From Cellulosimicrobium marinum (GTDB taxonomy: Bacteria; Actinomycetota; Actinomycetes; Actinomycetales; Cellulomonadaceae), in the NCBI RefSeq assembly GCF_020551945.1, contig NZ_JAJBZH010000001.1, positions 376,108 through 440,107 on the forward strand: a DNA stretch of 64,000 nucleotides. Reading direction: 5' to 3'. Positions 16,652-24,936 of the stretch are shown here, piece by piece; within the stretch, counting starts at the first letter, position 1, and the number at the start of each line of letters is the position of its first letter. The notes beneath the pieces were generated by a model, which made no database searches, had not been told where the DNA came from, and saw nothing but the letters and a program-made list of their open reading frames with translations. A program made the position numbers and the translations under genes.

Positions 16652-17641
16652 CTAGTCCTGGGGCGCGGCCGCGCGGAGCTTCTCCAGGAGCGGCCCCGCG
16701 GCCTCGTCGAGGAACTGCTGCTGCTTCTGGTCGCCGATCTGCACGATCCCGACGTCGGTGAACCCGGCCTCCCAGTAGGCCGACACCGCCTCCACGACGG
16801 CGTCGAGGTCAGGGCCGCACGGGATCGACGCCGCGACGTCCTCGGGCCGGACGAACCCGGTCGCGCGGGCGAACGCCTCCGTCGTGGGCAGGTTGGCGTT
16901 GACGGGCCATCCCAGCCCGAACCAGCGGAACTGCTCGTGGGCGCGCTGGACGGCGGTGTCGACGTCCGGATCCCAGGAGATGGGGATCTGGCCGATCTTG
17001 CGGGAGGGCTCGAGCGCGGCGTCGGACCGCAACGACTCCCACTGCTGCACGAGGTCCGGCTTCGGCTCGGTGGCGATCAGGTGGTCGGCGACGGTGGCGA
17101 ACTGCCCGACCGACTGCTCGCCGGACACGGCGACACCGATCTGCACCGGCTCGTCGGGCACGTCCCACAGCCGCGCGGAGTCGACGCGGAAGTGCTGGCC
17201 CTCGTAGGTGAGGAAGTCGCCGGTGGAGAGCTCGGTGATGATGTCGACCGCCTCGACGAGCATGGCGTGGCGTTCGTCCACGGCGGGCCAGCGTTCGCCG
17301 ACGACGTGCTCGTTGAGGTTCTCGCCCGCGCCGAGACCGAGCGTGAAGCGGCCGTCGGAGAGGAGCCCGACCGTGGCGGCCTTCTGGGCGACGACCGCGG
17401 GGTGGTACCGCAGGGTGGGGCACGTCACGTAGGTCATGAGGCCGACGCGCTCGGTCGCGTGGGCGACGGCGCCCAGGACGGACCACGCGTAGGGGGAGTG
17501 CCCCTGCGTGTCGAGCCACGGGAAGTAGTGGTCGCTCATCACCTCGTAGTCGAACCCGACGCGCTCCGCCTGCTCGGCGTAGCGGACGAGCTCGCGCGGG
17601 CCGGACTGCTCGGTCATGAGGGTGTAGCCGAATCGGGTCAT
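16652..17641 (-). CDS. F420-dependent LLM-class oxidoreductase (Fgd-like)
   Basis: A 329-residue luciferase-like TIM-barrel oxidoreductase. MTRFGYTLMTEQSGPRELV, EVMSDHYFPW, MTYVTCPTLRYHPAVVAQKAATV and GLGAGENLNEHVVG match the actinobacterial subfamily related to F420-dependent glucose-6-phosphate dehydrogenase (TIGR03557-type). Such enzymes use coenzyme F420, so F420 biosynthesis genes should exist elsewhere. The substrate of this branch is not known. The CACGAT box lies 6 nt upstream of ATG 17641, so the message may be leaderless. It is convergent with holB. Confidence 0.88.
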   Translation of the reverse strand: MTRFGYTLMTEQSGPRELVRYAEQAERVGFDYEVMSDHYFPWLDTQGHSPYAWSVLGAVAHATERVGLMTYVTCPTLRYHPAVVAQKAATVGLLSDGRFTLGLGAGENLNEHVVGERWPAVDERHAMLVEAVDIITELSTGDFLTYEGQHFRVDSARLWDVPDEPVQIGVAVSGEQSVGQFATVADHLIATEPKPDLVQQWESLRSDAALEPSRKIGQIPISWDPDVDTAVQRAHEQFRWFGLGWPVNANLPTTEAFARATGFVRPEDVAASIPCGPDLDAVVEAVSAYWEAGFTDVGIVQIGDQKQQQFLDEAAGPLLEKLRAAAPQD

Positions 17642-17733
17642 GATCCGATCGTGGGTCGGGCCGGACCGCCCCGCACGTGGTGGGGAGGCCCGGCCCGGAG
17701 GTCCCGGCGTTCGCCGCCCGGAGCGGCACCGCG

Positions 17734-18111
17734 TCAGGCGGCGAGGGCCTTGGCCTTGAGGTGGGCGAACTCCTCGGGCGTGATCGCCCCGGAGTCCAGC
17801 AGCGCCTTGGCGTTCGCGATCTCCTCGGCCGGCGAGGACCCGGCCACCTTGCGGATGTACGCGTCGGTGTCCTGCTTGGCCTGGGAGACGGCGTCGACCT
17901 GGCGCTCCGCCATGCCGCGGCCGCGCGCGATGAGGTAGATCAGCGCCGTGAGCACCGGGAGGAAGATGAGGAAGAGGATCCACACCGCCTTCCACCAGCC
18001 CGACAGCTCCTTGTCACGGAACAGGTCCGCGACGATCTGGAACAGGACGATGAGGTACGCGATGAAGAAGAAGCTCCAGACGAGCAGCCAGAAGAAGTCC
18101 CAGAAGTCCAT
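17734..18111 (-). CDS. Small membrane protein with PLDc_N-like and SHOCT domains
   Basis: A 125-residue protein with two N-terminal transmembrane helices (about residues 5-30 and 40-63). The second, ELSGWWKAVWILFLIFLPVLTALIYLIARGRGM, is the typical phospholipase-D-like nuclease N-terminal (PLDc_N) membrane segment. A C-terminal SHOCT domain (PAEEIANAKALLDSGAITPEEFAHLKAKAL) is separated by a polar linker. SHOCT modules are thought to mediate oligomerisation. The start ATG 18111 has an upstream AAAGGGCGG on the minus strand. It stands alone; no function can be assigned beyond membrane association. Confidence 0.82.
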   Translation of the reverse strand: MDFWDFFWLLVWSFFFIAYLIVLFQIVADLFRDKELSGWWKAVWILFLIFLPVLTALIYLIARGRGMAERQVDAVSQAKQDTDAYIRKVAGSSPAEEIANAKALLDSGAITPEEFAHLKAKALAA

Positions 18112-18310
18112 GTTTCCGCCCTTTCTCGACGAGTACCGCCCTTCGGCCGGAACGTTTCAGGAGGACGGCTACAGGGCAGAAGGTAGCGATGTCGGGCGAA
18201 GTGCGCGCGCTGAACCCTGACGTTCACCCGGTGCAGGTGCGGCTGCCGGGACGCGCAGGAGGCGAGAGGATGGCACGACCCGCACATCCCGACGTCGGAG
18301 GGACCCGCCG

Positions 18311-18901
18311 ATGACCACCACCCACCCCCGCGCACGCCGACCCCTGGTGGTGCTCGCCGGGCTCGTCGCCGTCGTCGCCGTGCTCGGCGCCTGCGCGACG
18401 TCGACGGACGGCGGCGGGAGCGCGTCGGGCACGCCGTCGACCGATCCGGAGTCGCCCGGGACGACCGCAGAGCCGTCGCCGTCGCCCGAGGAGACGGCGA
18501 CGCCCGCGCCGGACGCGGCGACCATGGCCGTGGAGGCGGGCGCCGTCGGACGCGGCCTGCCGCCCGGCGCCGACGCGCCGCTCGGCGGGGGGACGGGTGC
18601 CGCGTGGAGCGCGGAGCCCGGCCTGCTGTACGTCGTGACGTTCGGGTCGAGCAGCTGCCCGCTCGTCGCGGAGCCCGACGCCGCGGTGCGGGGCGGGGAG
18701 GTCGTCGTGACGTTCGAGGAGATCCCCGGGGGCACGCCCTGCACGATGGACCTCGCGCCCGCGACGTCGGTCACCGCCGTGCCGGCCGACGTGGACTCGT
18801 CCGCGGAGGTGACGGTCGTGCTCGGGAACCAGGGGAGCGTCGTCCTGCCGCCCGCGGAGCCGGGCACCCCCGGCCGGGCGGTGTGGGTCGCCGCGCAGTG
18901 A
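18311..18901 (+). CDS. Putative lipoprotein of unknown function (196 aa)
   Basis: A secreted lipoprotein: basic N-terminus (MTTTHPRARRP), hydrophobic stretch LVVLAGLVAVVAVLGAC with lipobox VLGAC, then a Ser/Thr/Pro/Glu-rich linker to about residue 75. A compact beta-rich domain of ~115 residues contains two cysteines (SSSCPLVAEP and GTPCTMDLAP) that could form a disulfide. No family is recognised; similar short lipoproteins are common in Micrococcales. The start is supported by a GGAGGG ribosome site about 8 nt upstream. The next gene also encodes a lipoprotein but has its own -10 box. Confidence 0.75.
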   Translation: MTTTHPRARRPLVVLAGLVAVVAVLGACATSTDGGGSASGTPSTDPESPGTTAEPSPSPEETATPAPDAATMAVEAGAVGRGLPPGADAPLGGGTGAAWSAEPGLLYVVTFGSSSCPLVAEPDAAVRGGEVVVTFEEIPGGTPCTMDLAPATSVTAVPADVDSSAEVTVVLGNQGSVVLPPAEPGTPGRAVWVAAQ

Positions 18902-19016
18902 CCCGAGCGGTCACCCGGGTCGTGACCGGGCGAGGTCTCAGGGCCCCCGCGGTGAAGAGGGCGTGAAGGGCCCACGACGGCGTCCGGAGGGTGCCCGGCG
19001 CGGCGCGGCCAGCGGC

Positions 19017-19022
19017 TACCGT
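19017..19022 (+). promoter_or_regulatory. -10 box of the lipoprotein peptidase gene (leaderless)
   Basis: TACCGT ends 6 nt before GTG 19029. Confidence 0.5.
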
Positions 19023-19028
19023 TGCCGG

Positions 19029-20570
19029 GTGAAGTCCCGCCGCGCCCTGCTGTGCGCCTCGTCCCTCGCCCTCGCGCTCGTCGTCGGGGCGTGCTCCGCC
19101 TCACCCAAGTCGCAGACCCCGGCGGACGAGGCCGCGGCCTCCGGGAGCGCGCAGGGCACGGGGGAGAGCGGGCCCGCGGGCTTCGAGGACTACTACGCGC
19201 AGTCGCTCGCCTGGGAGGACTGCGGCGGCGGGTGGGAGTGCGCGACGGCGGTCGCCCCCCTGTCGTGGCAGGACGCCGGCTCCGGGGACGTCGAGATCGC
19301 GGTCAAGCGGCTGCCCGCGAGCGGGGAGCGCGTCGGGTCGCTGCTGACGAACCCGGGCGGCCCCGGCGCGTCGGGCGTCGAGTTCGTCTCCGGCGCGGCG
19401 TCGATGGTCGGGGAGCGGGTCCTGGAGGCGTACGACCTCGTCGGGTTCGACCCGCGCGGGGTCGGGTCGTCGAGCGCCGTGCAGTGCCTCGACGACGCCG
19501 CGAAGGACGAGGCGCTGAGCACCGAGTTCGACGTGCCCGACGGCGCGGCGGGCGTCGAGCAGCGCCGCGCCGCCTACGCGGAGTGGGCGCGGGCGTGCGC
19601 GGACGGCACGGGCGCCCTGCTCGCCGAGGTCGACACGCAGAGCGCGGCGCGCGACATGGACCTGCTGCGCGCCGTCCTCGGCGACGAGACCCTGACGTAC
19701 CTCGGGTACTCCTACGGCACCCAGCTCGGCGCGACCTACGCCGGCCTGTTCCCGGACCGCGTGGGCCGCCTGGTGCTCGACGGCGCGATCGACACGACCC
19801 TGAGCGCCGCCGAGACCAGCGAGCAGCAGGCCGTCGGGTTCGAGAACGCCCTGCGCGCGTACGTCGAGGACTGCCAGGCCGGGGGGGCGTGCCCGCTCGG
19901 CGGCGACGTCGACACGGGCATGAGCCAGGTCCGTCAGGTGCTGGACCGGGCCAAGGAGAACCCGTTCCCCACGACGTCGGGGCGGTCCGTCACCACCACC
20001 CTCGCGTTCTACGGCGTCGCGGTGACGCTCTACAACGACCAGAGCTGGCCCGCGCTCACCCAGGCGCTCACCGAGGCGATCGACGAGGGGACCGGCAACA
20101 CCTTGCTGTACCTCGCCGACTTCTACAACGACCGCGAGGCCGACGGGTCCTTCAGCACGAACTCGGCCGAGGCGTTCCGCGCCGTCGGGTGCCTCGACGG
20201 GCGGGAAGACACCGACCCCGACGTCATGGAGGACCAGCGCGAGCGGATCGAGGCGGCCGCCCCGACCATGGGGACGTTCTTCACCTACGGCGCGCTGCGC
20301 TGCGCCGACTGGCCCGCTCCCGTCGCCGAGCCCGAGTTCGACGTCCACGCGAGCGGCGCCGCCCCCGTCCTCGTCCTCGGCACGACCAACGACCCGGCCA
20401 CGCCGTACGTGTGGGCGCAGGGCCTCGCCGACGTGCTCGACTCCGGCGTCCTCGTGACGTGGGAGGGCGAGGGCCACACGGCCTACGGCCGCGCGAACGC
20501 GTGCCTCGAGGACACCGTCGACGACTACCTCGTGGACGGCACCGTGCCTGAGGACGGGCTGGTCTGCTGA
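19029..20570 (+). CDS. Secreted alpha/beta-hydrolase, tripeptidyl aminopeptidase-like (S33) lipoprotein
   Basis: A 513-residue exported hydrolase of the Streptomyces SlpD/E and tripeptidyl aminopeptidase group (MEROPS S33), which trims N-terminal peptides outside the cell. The N-terminus has a signal with lipobox LVVGAC. The oxyanion region is LLTNPGGPGASGVEFV, followed by VGFDPRGVGSSS; the nucleophile elbow is GYSYGTQLG; the catalytic Asp is in LGTTNDPATPYVWA and the His in GEGHTAYG; a C-terminal Cys pairs with upstream Cys residues as in the family. GTG 19029 gives a normal signal peptide and has a -10 box 6 nt upstream; an ATG at 18963 would bury the signal. Confidence 0.88.
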   Translation: MKSRRALLCASSLALALVVGACSASPKSQTPADEAAASGSAQGTGESGPAGFEDYYAQSLAWEDCGGGWECATAVAPLSWQDAGSGDVEIAVKRLPASGERVGSLLTNPGGPGASGVEFVSGAASMVGERVLEAYDLVGFDPRGVGSSSAVQCLDDAAKDEALSTEFDVPDGAAGVEQRRAAYAEWARACADGTGALLAEVDTQSAARDMDLLRAVLGDETLTYLGYSYGTQLGATYAGLFPDRVGRLVLDGAIDTTLSAAETSEQQAVGFENALRAYVEDCQAGGACPLGGDVDTGMSQVRQVLDRAKENPFPTTSGRSVTTTLAFYGVAVTLYNDQSWPALTQALTEAIDEGTGNTLLYLADFYNDREADGSFSTNSAEAFRAVGCLDGREDTDPDVMEDQRERIEAAAPTMGTFFTYGALRCADWPAPVAEPEFDVHASGAAPVLVLGTTNDPATPYVWAQGLADVLDSGVLVTWEGEGHTAYGRANACLEDTVDDYLVDGTVPEDGLVC

Positions 20571-20585
20571 CCGCCCGGAGCCGCT

Positions 20586-20615
20586 TTGGAGTCTGGGCGG
20601 TTCGCCGGGTACAGT
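20586..20615 (+). promoter_or_regulatory. Promoter of tRNA-Thr
   Basis: TTGGAG (20586-20591) and TACAGT (20610-20615) are 18 bp apart and lie about 47 bp before the mature tRNA 5' end. Confidence 0.5.
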
Positions 20616-20661
20616 AGGCGCTCGTTGCCAGCGGTTCGCGGAGCGGACCGGGACGCAGCAC

Positions 20662-20734
20662 GCCGCCTTAGCTCAGACGGCAGAGCGATTCACTCGTAAT
20701 GAATAGGTCGTGGGTTCGATTCCCACAGGCGGCT
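20662..20734 (+). tRNA. tRNA-Thr (anticodon CGT)
   Basis: A 73-nt cloverleaf. The acceptor stem GCCGCCT (20662-20668) pairs with AGGCGGC (20727-20733), with discriminator T20734; CCA is not encoded. The anticodon stem ATTCA/TGAAT encloses loop CTCGTAA with anticodon CGT at 20695-20697, reading ACG threonine codons. The T-arm carries GTGGG-TTCGATT-CCCAC. It is followed within 10 nt by a strong hairpin. Confidence 0.95.
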
Positions 20735-20742
20735 CGCTAGGA

Positions 20743-20769
20743 GGCCCGGAACCCTCGTGGTTCCGGGCC
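20743..20769 (+). terminator. Intrinsic terminator of tRNA-Thr
   Basis: A perfect 11-bp stem, GGCCCGGAACC and GGTTCCGGGCC, around a 5-nt loop CTCGT, followed by TTCGTCGT rather than a true T-run, as is usual in high-GC actinobacteria. Confidence 0.85.
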
Positions 20770-20807
20770 TTCGTCGTGCGTGCCCGCATGTTCGTCCGCG
20801 AGCGCCG

Positions 20808-21029
20808 TCAGGGCACCAGCACGAGCAGGTAGTCGACCTCGCCGTCGGGGTCGGGGCGGCGCTCGTAGCGCTGCGCGTGCTGCGGCGGGTCGGTCTGGGT
20901 GAGGATGTGCGTCGTCGTGCCCTCGGCGGGGTCGTGGACCACGTGCCCGGACCAGTCGAGGGCGTCGTCGTCGAGGGTGGTGGTCCGGCCGTCGAGGTCG
21001 CCGCCGACGTAGCGCGCTGTCCAGGTCAT
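20808..21029 (-). CDS. Small hypothetical protein (73 aa)
   Basis: A short acidic protein. MTWTARYVGGDLDGRTTTLDD is followed by HILTQTDPPQHAQRYERRPDPDGEVDYLLVLVP. The YVGG-x-DGR opening resembles small actinobacterial proteins of unknown function with a YxGGPxDG-type start, but no named family is claimed. There is no signal or membrane segment. A CAGGGT box lies 6 nt before ATG 21029 on the minus strand. It is convergent with the tRNA gene. Confidence 0.6.
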   Translation of the reverse strand: MTWTARYVGGDLDGRTTTLDDDALDWSGHVVHDPAEGTTTHILTQTDPPQHAQRYERRPDPDGEVDYLLVLVP

Positions 21030-21079
21030 GGCGCCACCCTGCCACGCGTGGCGGGGCGTGGCACCCGGGCGGCGGACGG

Positions 21080-21868
21080 TCAGCCGGCGCGGCGCAGGAG
21101 AAGGATCGCGCCGCCCGCCGCGGCCGCGACGAGCCCGCCGACCCCGGCGACGGCGAGGCCCGGGAACGCGGCGTCGGGGGCGGGCGGCGCGCTGCGCTCG
21201 CCCGCGGCGACCAGCGGGGTGCGGGACGGTTCGGGCCGGGGCGCCGTGGCCCGCGTGGTGGGTGCCGTCGTCGTGGGCTCGGCGGTCGGCTCGGCCTCGG
21301 TCCTCGTCGGGGAGGCGGTCGGCGTGCTCGACGGCGCGGGTGCCGGGGCGGCGTCGACCGTCTCGGCGGGGGCGGGCGCGACCTGGACGGGCGACGCGGT
21401 GGCGGTGCTCGACGGCAGGGGGACGGGTGATGCGGTCGCGGTGGCCGTCGCCGTCGCCGTCGCCGTCGGTGACGGTGACGCGGTCGGCTCGGGCTCGTCG
21501 TCGCTGCACACCGGGTCGTCCCCGGCCCACCCGGCGAACTGGTCGTCGAGACCGGTGAGGTGCACCCACACGACGCACCACCCGTCGCGGTACGCGCCGC
21601 GGCCGGGGACGTCGAGCTCGAGACGACCGTCCGCGACGTCGTCCGGGCCGTAGCCGCTGCCGAGGTAGCGCAGGCGCGAGCCGTCGAGCGCGGTCACCGC
21701 GTAGTTCAGCCAGCCGCGGCCCTCGTCGACCTGGTCCGCGTCGAACGTGACGTGCTCCGGGGTGACGACGAGCTCACCGCCGCGGGCCGCCCACGCCGGT
21801 GCGCAGGTCCCGGCGAGGAGCGCCAGCGCCACGGGCGTGATCGCGACGGCGCGGGCTGCGGCGCGCAT
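21080..21868 (-). CDS. Secreted Ser/Thr/Pro-rich protein with C-terminal membrane anchor
   Basis: A 262-residue exported protein. A signal peptide (VALALLAGTCAPAWAA, cleavage probably after AWA) precedes a ~100-residue N-terminal domain beginning ELVVTPEHVTFDADQVDEG and containing the only later cysteines (GWCVVWVHLTG, DDPVCSDD). A ~100-residue stalk of Ala/Thr/Pro/Ser/Glu with a run of alternating Thr-Ala follows. The C-terminal helix FPGLAVAGVGGLVAAAAGGAILLL and an RR stop-transfer end the protein. The layout is that of a wall-spanning surface protein, but no LPXTG sortase motif is present, so it is membrane rather than wall anchored. The Thr-Ala run could vary in length by slippage. Confidence 0.75.
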   Translation of the reverse strand: MRAAARAVAITPVALALLAGTCAPAWAARGGELVVTPEHVTFDADQVDEGRGWLNYAVTALDGSRLRYLGSGYGPDDVADGRLELDVPGRGAYRDGWCVVWVHLTGLDDQFAGWAGDDPVCSDDEPEPTASPSPTATATATATATASPVPLPSSTATASPVQVAPAPAETVDAAPAPAPSSTPTASPTRTEAEPTAEPTTTAPTTRATAPRPEPSRTPLVAAGERSAPPAPDAAFPGLAVAGVGGLVAAAAGGAILLLRRAG

Positions 21869-21964
21869 GGGGACCTCCGGGTTCGCGGGGACGGACGGGC
21901 CACATCGTACGCACGCCGCGGGGCGCCGTCGGACGCCGGACGGGCCGCACGCCGTCCCACGCTG

Positions 21965-22555
21965 TCAGAGGGTCGCGAGCCAGGCGAGCAGCGCCTCGCA
22001 GACCGCCCCGTCCTGGTTCCTCAGGTCGTGCGCGCCGGTCAGCTCGACGCGCGTCACGGGGCCGGGGACGGCGGCCGTGTGCTCGGCGAGCTCGTCCGGT
22101 GTCGCGAACGGGTCGGTGCGGCCGGAGACGAACAGCGCGGGCACCCGGAGCTGCGGGAAGTGGTCGACGCGCAGCCGGTCCGGCCGGCCCGGCGGGTGCA
22201 GCGGGTAGCTGACGAGCGCGAGCCCCGCGGCGGGCAGGCCCTCGGCGACGGCCATCGAGCACATGCGCCCGCCGTACGACCGGCCGCCGAGCACGAGCCG
22301 GTCCGTCGTCGTGTCGAGCTCCTCGGCGAACGCCTGCGCCTCGGCGCGCACGTGCGCGACGGCGACCGGCGGCCGGTCGGGCATCTTCTTGCCGGCGAGC
22401 CGGTAGGGGAAGTCGACCCGCCGCACCGGGACGGGCTCGGGGAGCGCCGCGAGCGCCTCCTCGATCGCGACGAGCGCGCGGTGGTCACGGCTCGCGCCCG
22501 CGCCGGGCGTGAGCAGGACGCCGGCGACGGGCGGTCGGGCGGAGGGGGTCGTCAT
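21965..22555 (-). CDS. Alpha/beta-hydrolase, KANL3/TEX30-like dienelactone hydrolase family
   Basis: A 196-residue cytosolic serine hydrolase. GVLLTPGAGASRDHRALV forms the oxyanion region, the nucleophile elbow is LVLGGRSYGGRMCSMAVAEG with Ser in GRSYGG, the acid is in LFVSGRTDPFATPDEL and the His in LTGAHDLRNQ. The short length and the motif order match the TEX30/KANL3-like bacterial hydrolases, whose substrates are not established. It lies downstream of and in the same direction as the copper ATPase, separated by a hairpin-rich 122-bp gap, so it is probably transcribed separately. Confidence 0.8.
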   Translation of the reverse strand: MTTPSARPPVAGVLLTPGAGASRDHRALVAIEEALAALPEPVPVRRVDFPYRLAGKKMPDRPPVAVAHVRAEAQAFAEELDTTTDRLVLGGRSYGGRMCSMAVAEGLPAAGLALVSYPLHPPGRPDRLRVDHFPQLRVPALFVSGRTDPFATPDELAEHTAAVPGPVTRVELTGAHDLRNQDGAVCEALLAWLATL

Positions 22556-22591
22556 CGCCCCAGTCTCCCAGCGCCGTCGGCCAGACACGCC

Positions 22592-22666
22592 GCGAGCACG
22601 GGGTTGCTCGCGCTTCACCACGGGGTTGCTGTCGTTCTGAGCGCGTTCACGACAGCAACCTCGTGC
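22592..22666 (-). terminator. Hairpin-forming element behind the copper ATPase gene
   Basis: A 12-bp perfect inverted repeat, GGTTGCTGTCGT (22624-22635) and ACGACAGCAACC (22649-22660), has a 13-nt loop. A second stem GCGAGC/GCTCGC lies at 22592-22597 and 22606-22611. The word CACGGGGTTGCT occurs twice directly (22597-22608, 22619-22630) and a near copy inverted. It sits 12 bp beyond the ATPase stop, so a terminator is likely, but the repeated word also suggests a dispersed repeat. Confidence 0.55.
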
Positions 22667-22677
22667 TCGGCAGACCC

Positions 22678-24756
22678 TCAGGCGTCGGCGAGCCGGGCGG
22701 GGTCGAGGTCGACACGGCGCAGGAGCTGGGCGTTGGCGGCGACGACGACGGTCGACGCTGACATGAGGATCGCGCCCACCGCCATCGGCAGGACGAACCC
22801 GACCGGGGCGAGCACGCCCGCGGCGAGGGGGACGGCCGCGATGTTGTACCCGGCGGCCCACCACAGGTTCTGACGCATCTTCCGGTACGACGCGTGGGAC
22901 AGCTCGATGACGGACAGCACGGCACGCGGGTCCGAGCCGGCGAGGATCACCCCCGCCGAGGCGACGGCCACGTCCGTGCCCGCGCCGATCGCGACGCCCA
23001 CGTCGGCCTTGGCGAGCGCCGGGGCGTCGTTCACGCCGTCCCCGACCATCGCGACGACGCGGCCCTCGTCCTGGAGCTGCGACACCTTCGCGTCCTTGTC
23101 CTCGGGCCGCACGCCCGCGAACACCTGGTCGATGCCGAGCTCGCGCGCCACGGACCGGGCGACGGGCTCGGCGTCGCCGGTGATCATGACGACGCGCAGG
23201 CCGCGCCGGTGCAGCGCGTCGACGGCGTCGCGGGACTCGGGCCGGACGGCGTCGGCGAGCGCGAGCGCGCCGACCACCGTGGCGTCGTCGTCCGTCCCGG
23301 TGACCACGTGCAGGACGGTCGCGCCGTCGTCGGCCCACGCCGCGGCGTCGGGCAGGGGGTCGAGCCCGCGCTCGCGGAGCAGCGTCGGGCCGCCCACGGC
23401 GACGTGCCGCTCCCCGTCCCGGCCGCGGACCGTGGCCTCCACGCCGACGGCGGTGAGGGAGCGGAAGCCCGACGCACGCGGGACGTCGACGCCGCGCTCG
23501 GCGGCCGCGGCGACGATCGCGCGCGCGAGCGGGTGCTGGCTGTCCGCCTCGGCCGCGGCCGCGAGCGCGAGCAGGTCGTCCTCCGTGGTGCTGCCCGCCA
23601 CGGCGACGTGCGTGACCGCCGGCTCGCCCGCGGTGAGCGTGCCCGTCTTGTCGAACAGGACGGTGTCGACGGCGCGCATGCGCTCCAGCGCCAGCCGGTC
23701 CTTGACGAGCACGCCCGCGCGCGCCGCGCGCTCCGTCGAAATCGACACGACGAGCGGGATCGCGAGCCCCAGCGCGTGGGGGCACGCGATGACGAGCACG
23801 GTGATGGCCCGGATCAGCGCCTGCTCCGGGGTACCGAACGCGAGCCACAGCACCACCGTCAGCGCGGCCGCGCCCAGCGCGTACCAGAACAGCCAGCCCG
23901 CGGCCCGGTCCGCGAGACGCTGCGTCCGCGTGGACGACGACTGCGCGTCCGCGACGAGACGCTGGATGCCCGCGAGCGCGGTGTCGTCGCCGACGGCCGT
24001 GACCCGCACGCGCAGGGCGTCGTCGGTCGCGACGGTCCCCGCGACGACCGGGTCGCCGACCCCGCGCCGGACCGGGCGCGACTCCCCGGTGATCATCGAC
24101 TCGTCGACGTCGGCGTCCCCCTCCGTCACCTCGCCGTCGGCCGGGACACGGCCGCCGGGGCGCACGACCACCAGGTCGCCCGCGCGCAGGTCCGTCGGGG
24201 AGACCGTGGTGACGGTCCCGTCGTCGGCGACGCGTTCCGCCTCGTCGGGCAGCAGCGCGGCGAGGGAGTCGAGCGCGGACGCGGTCTGCGCGAGCGAGCG
24301 CATCTCGATCCAGTGGCCCAGCAGCATGATGACGACGAGCAGCGCGAGCTCCCACCACACGTCCAGCTCGTGCGCCAGGAGGCCGAGGCTCGCGCCGAGC
24401 GAGGACACGAACGCGACCGTGATCGCGAGCGAGATGAGCGTCATCATCCCGGGCGCGCGACCCCGCAGCTCGTCCACCGCGCCGCTCAGGAACGGGCGCC
24501 CGCCCCACAGGAAGATCACGGAGCCCAGCACCGGCGAGACCCAGGCCACCCATGCGGCGTCGGGCAGGTCGTAGCCGAGGAGCGTCGCGAACATCTCGCT
24601 CAGCGCGACGGTCGGGACGGCGAGCGCGAGCATGACCCAGAACAGCCGGCGGTACTGCGCGACGTGGGCGCCGTGCCCCGCGTGCCCGGCGCCGTGCCCC
24701 GCGTGCTCGTCGTGCGAGGTGTGCTGCTCGTGCGAGGTCTGCTCCGCGTGCTCCAC
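22678..24756 (-). CDS. CopB-type copper-exporting P1B ATPase
   Basis: A 692-residue heavy-metal pump that expels copper (possibly silver) through the membrane. The first 31 residues hold nine His (HEQHTSHDEHAGHGAGHAGHGAH) in place of a CxxC metal domain. The transmembrane metal site is CPH, the CopB signature (VIACPHALGLAIPL), not CPC. The phosphorylation site is FDKTGTLT, the actuator motif is TGES and the hinge is GDGVNDAPALAKADVG. The GTG start 24756 has a GGAAGGAG ribosome site. A palindrome matching CsoR operators lies 20-36 bp upstream. No csoR, copZ or oxidase gene is next to it in the window. Confidence 0.93.
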   Translation of the reverse strand: MEHAEQTSHEQHTSHDEHAGHGAGHAGHGAHVAQYRRLFWVMLALAVPTVALSEMFATLLGYDLPDAAWVAWVSPVLGSVIFLWGGRPFLSGAVDELRGRAPGMMTLISLAITVAFVSSLGASLGLLAHELDVWWELALLVVIMLLGHWIEMRSLAQTASALDSLAALLPDEAERVADDGTVTTVSPTDLRAGDLVVVRPGGRVPADGEVTEGDADVDESMITGESRPVRRGVGDPVVAGTVATDDALRVRVTAVGDDTALAGIQRLVADAQSSSTRTQRLADRAAGWLFWYALGAAALTVVLWLAFGTPEQALIRAITVLVIACPHALGLAIPLVVSISTERAARAGVLVKDRLALERMRAVDTVLFDKTGTLTAGEPAVTHVAVAGSTTEDDLLALAAAAEADSQHPLARAIVAAAAERGVDVPRASGFRSLTAVGVEATVRGRDGERHVAVGGPTLLRERGLDPLPDAAAWADDGATVLHVVTGTDDDATVVGALALADAVRPESRDAVDALHRRGLRVVMITGDAEPVARSVARELGIDQVFAGVRPEDKDAKVSQLQDEGRVVAMVGDGVNDAPALAKADVGVAIGAGTDVAVASAGVILAGSDPRAVLSVIELSHASYRKMRQNLWWAAGYNIAAVPLAAGVLAPVGFVLPMAVGAILMSASTVVVAANAQLLRRVDLDPARLADA

Positions 24757-24775
24757 CGGTGACTCCTTCCGTCGT

Positions 24776-24792
24776 ATACCCCTACGGGGTAT
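24776..24792. promoter_or_regulatory. CsoR-like copper operator
   Basis: A perfect interrupted palindrome, ATACCCC-TAC-GGGGTAT, 20 bp before the copper ATPase start. The ATACCCC/GGGGTAT half-sites match described CsoR operators. TATACG on the minus strand, a possible -10 box, overlaps its end. Confidence 0.75.
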
Positions 24793-24845
24793 GCACGTCG
24801 CCCACCATGCCCCCTCGACATCCGTTCGTCAAGTGGCGCACGACG

Positions 24846-24916
24846 ACGAGGTCGGCGGACCCGACCGAGGTCGGCAGCGCGGGGCTGCCGATCTCGACCA
24901 GGTCCGCCGACCTCGT
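24846..24916 (-). terminator. Long hairpin behind the isomerase gene
   Basis: Perfect 16-bp outer arms ACGAGGTCGGCGGACC (24846-24861) and GGTCCGCCGACCTCGT (24901-24916) enclose a second stem, CGAGGTCGGCAG with CTGCCGATCTCG (one G-T), separated by short internal loops. It starts 21 bp behind the isomerase stop codon and probably ends that transcript before the divergently regulated copper gene. GAGGTCGGC occurs in both the outer and the inner 5' arm. Confidence 0.65.
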
Positions 24917-24936
24917 GCCGGGGCGGGCGGGGTGCT

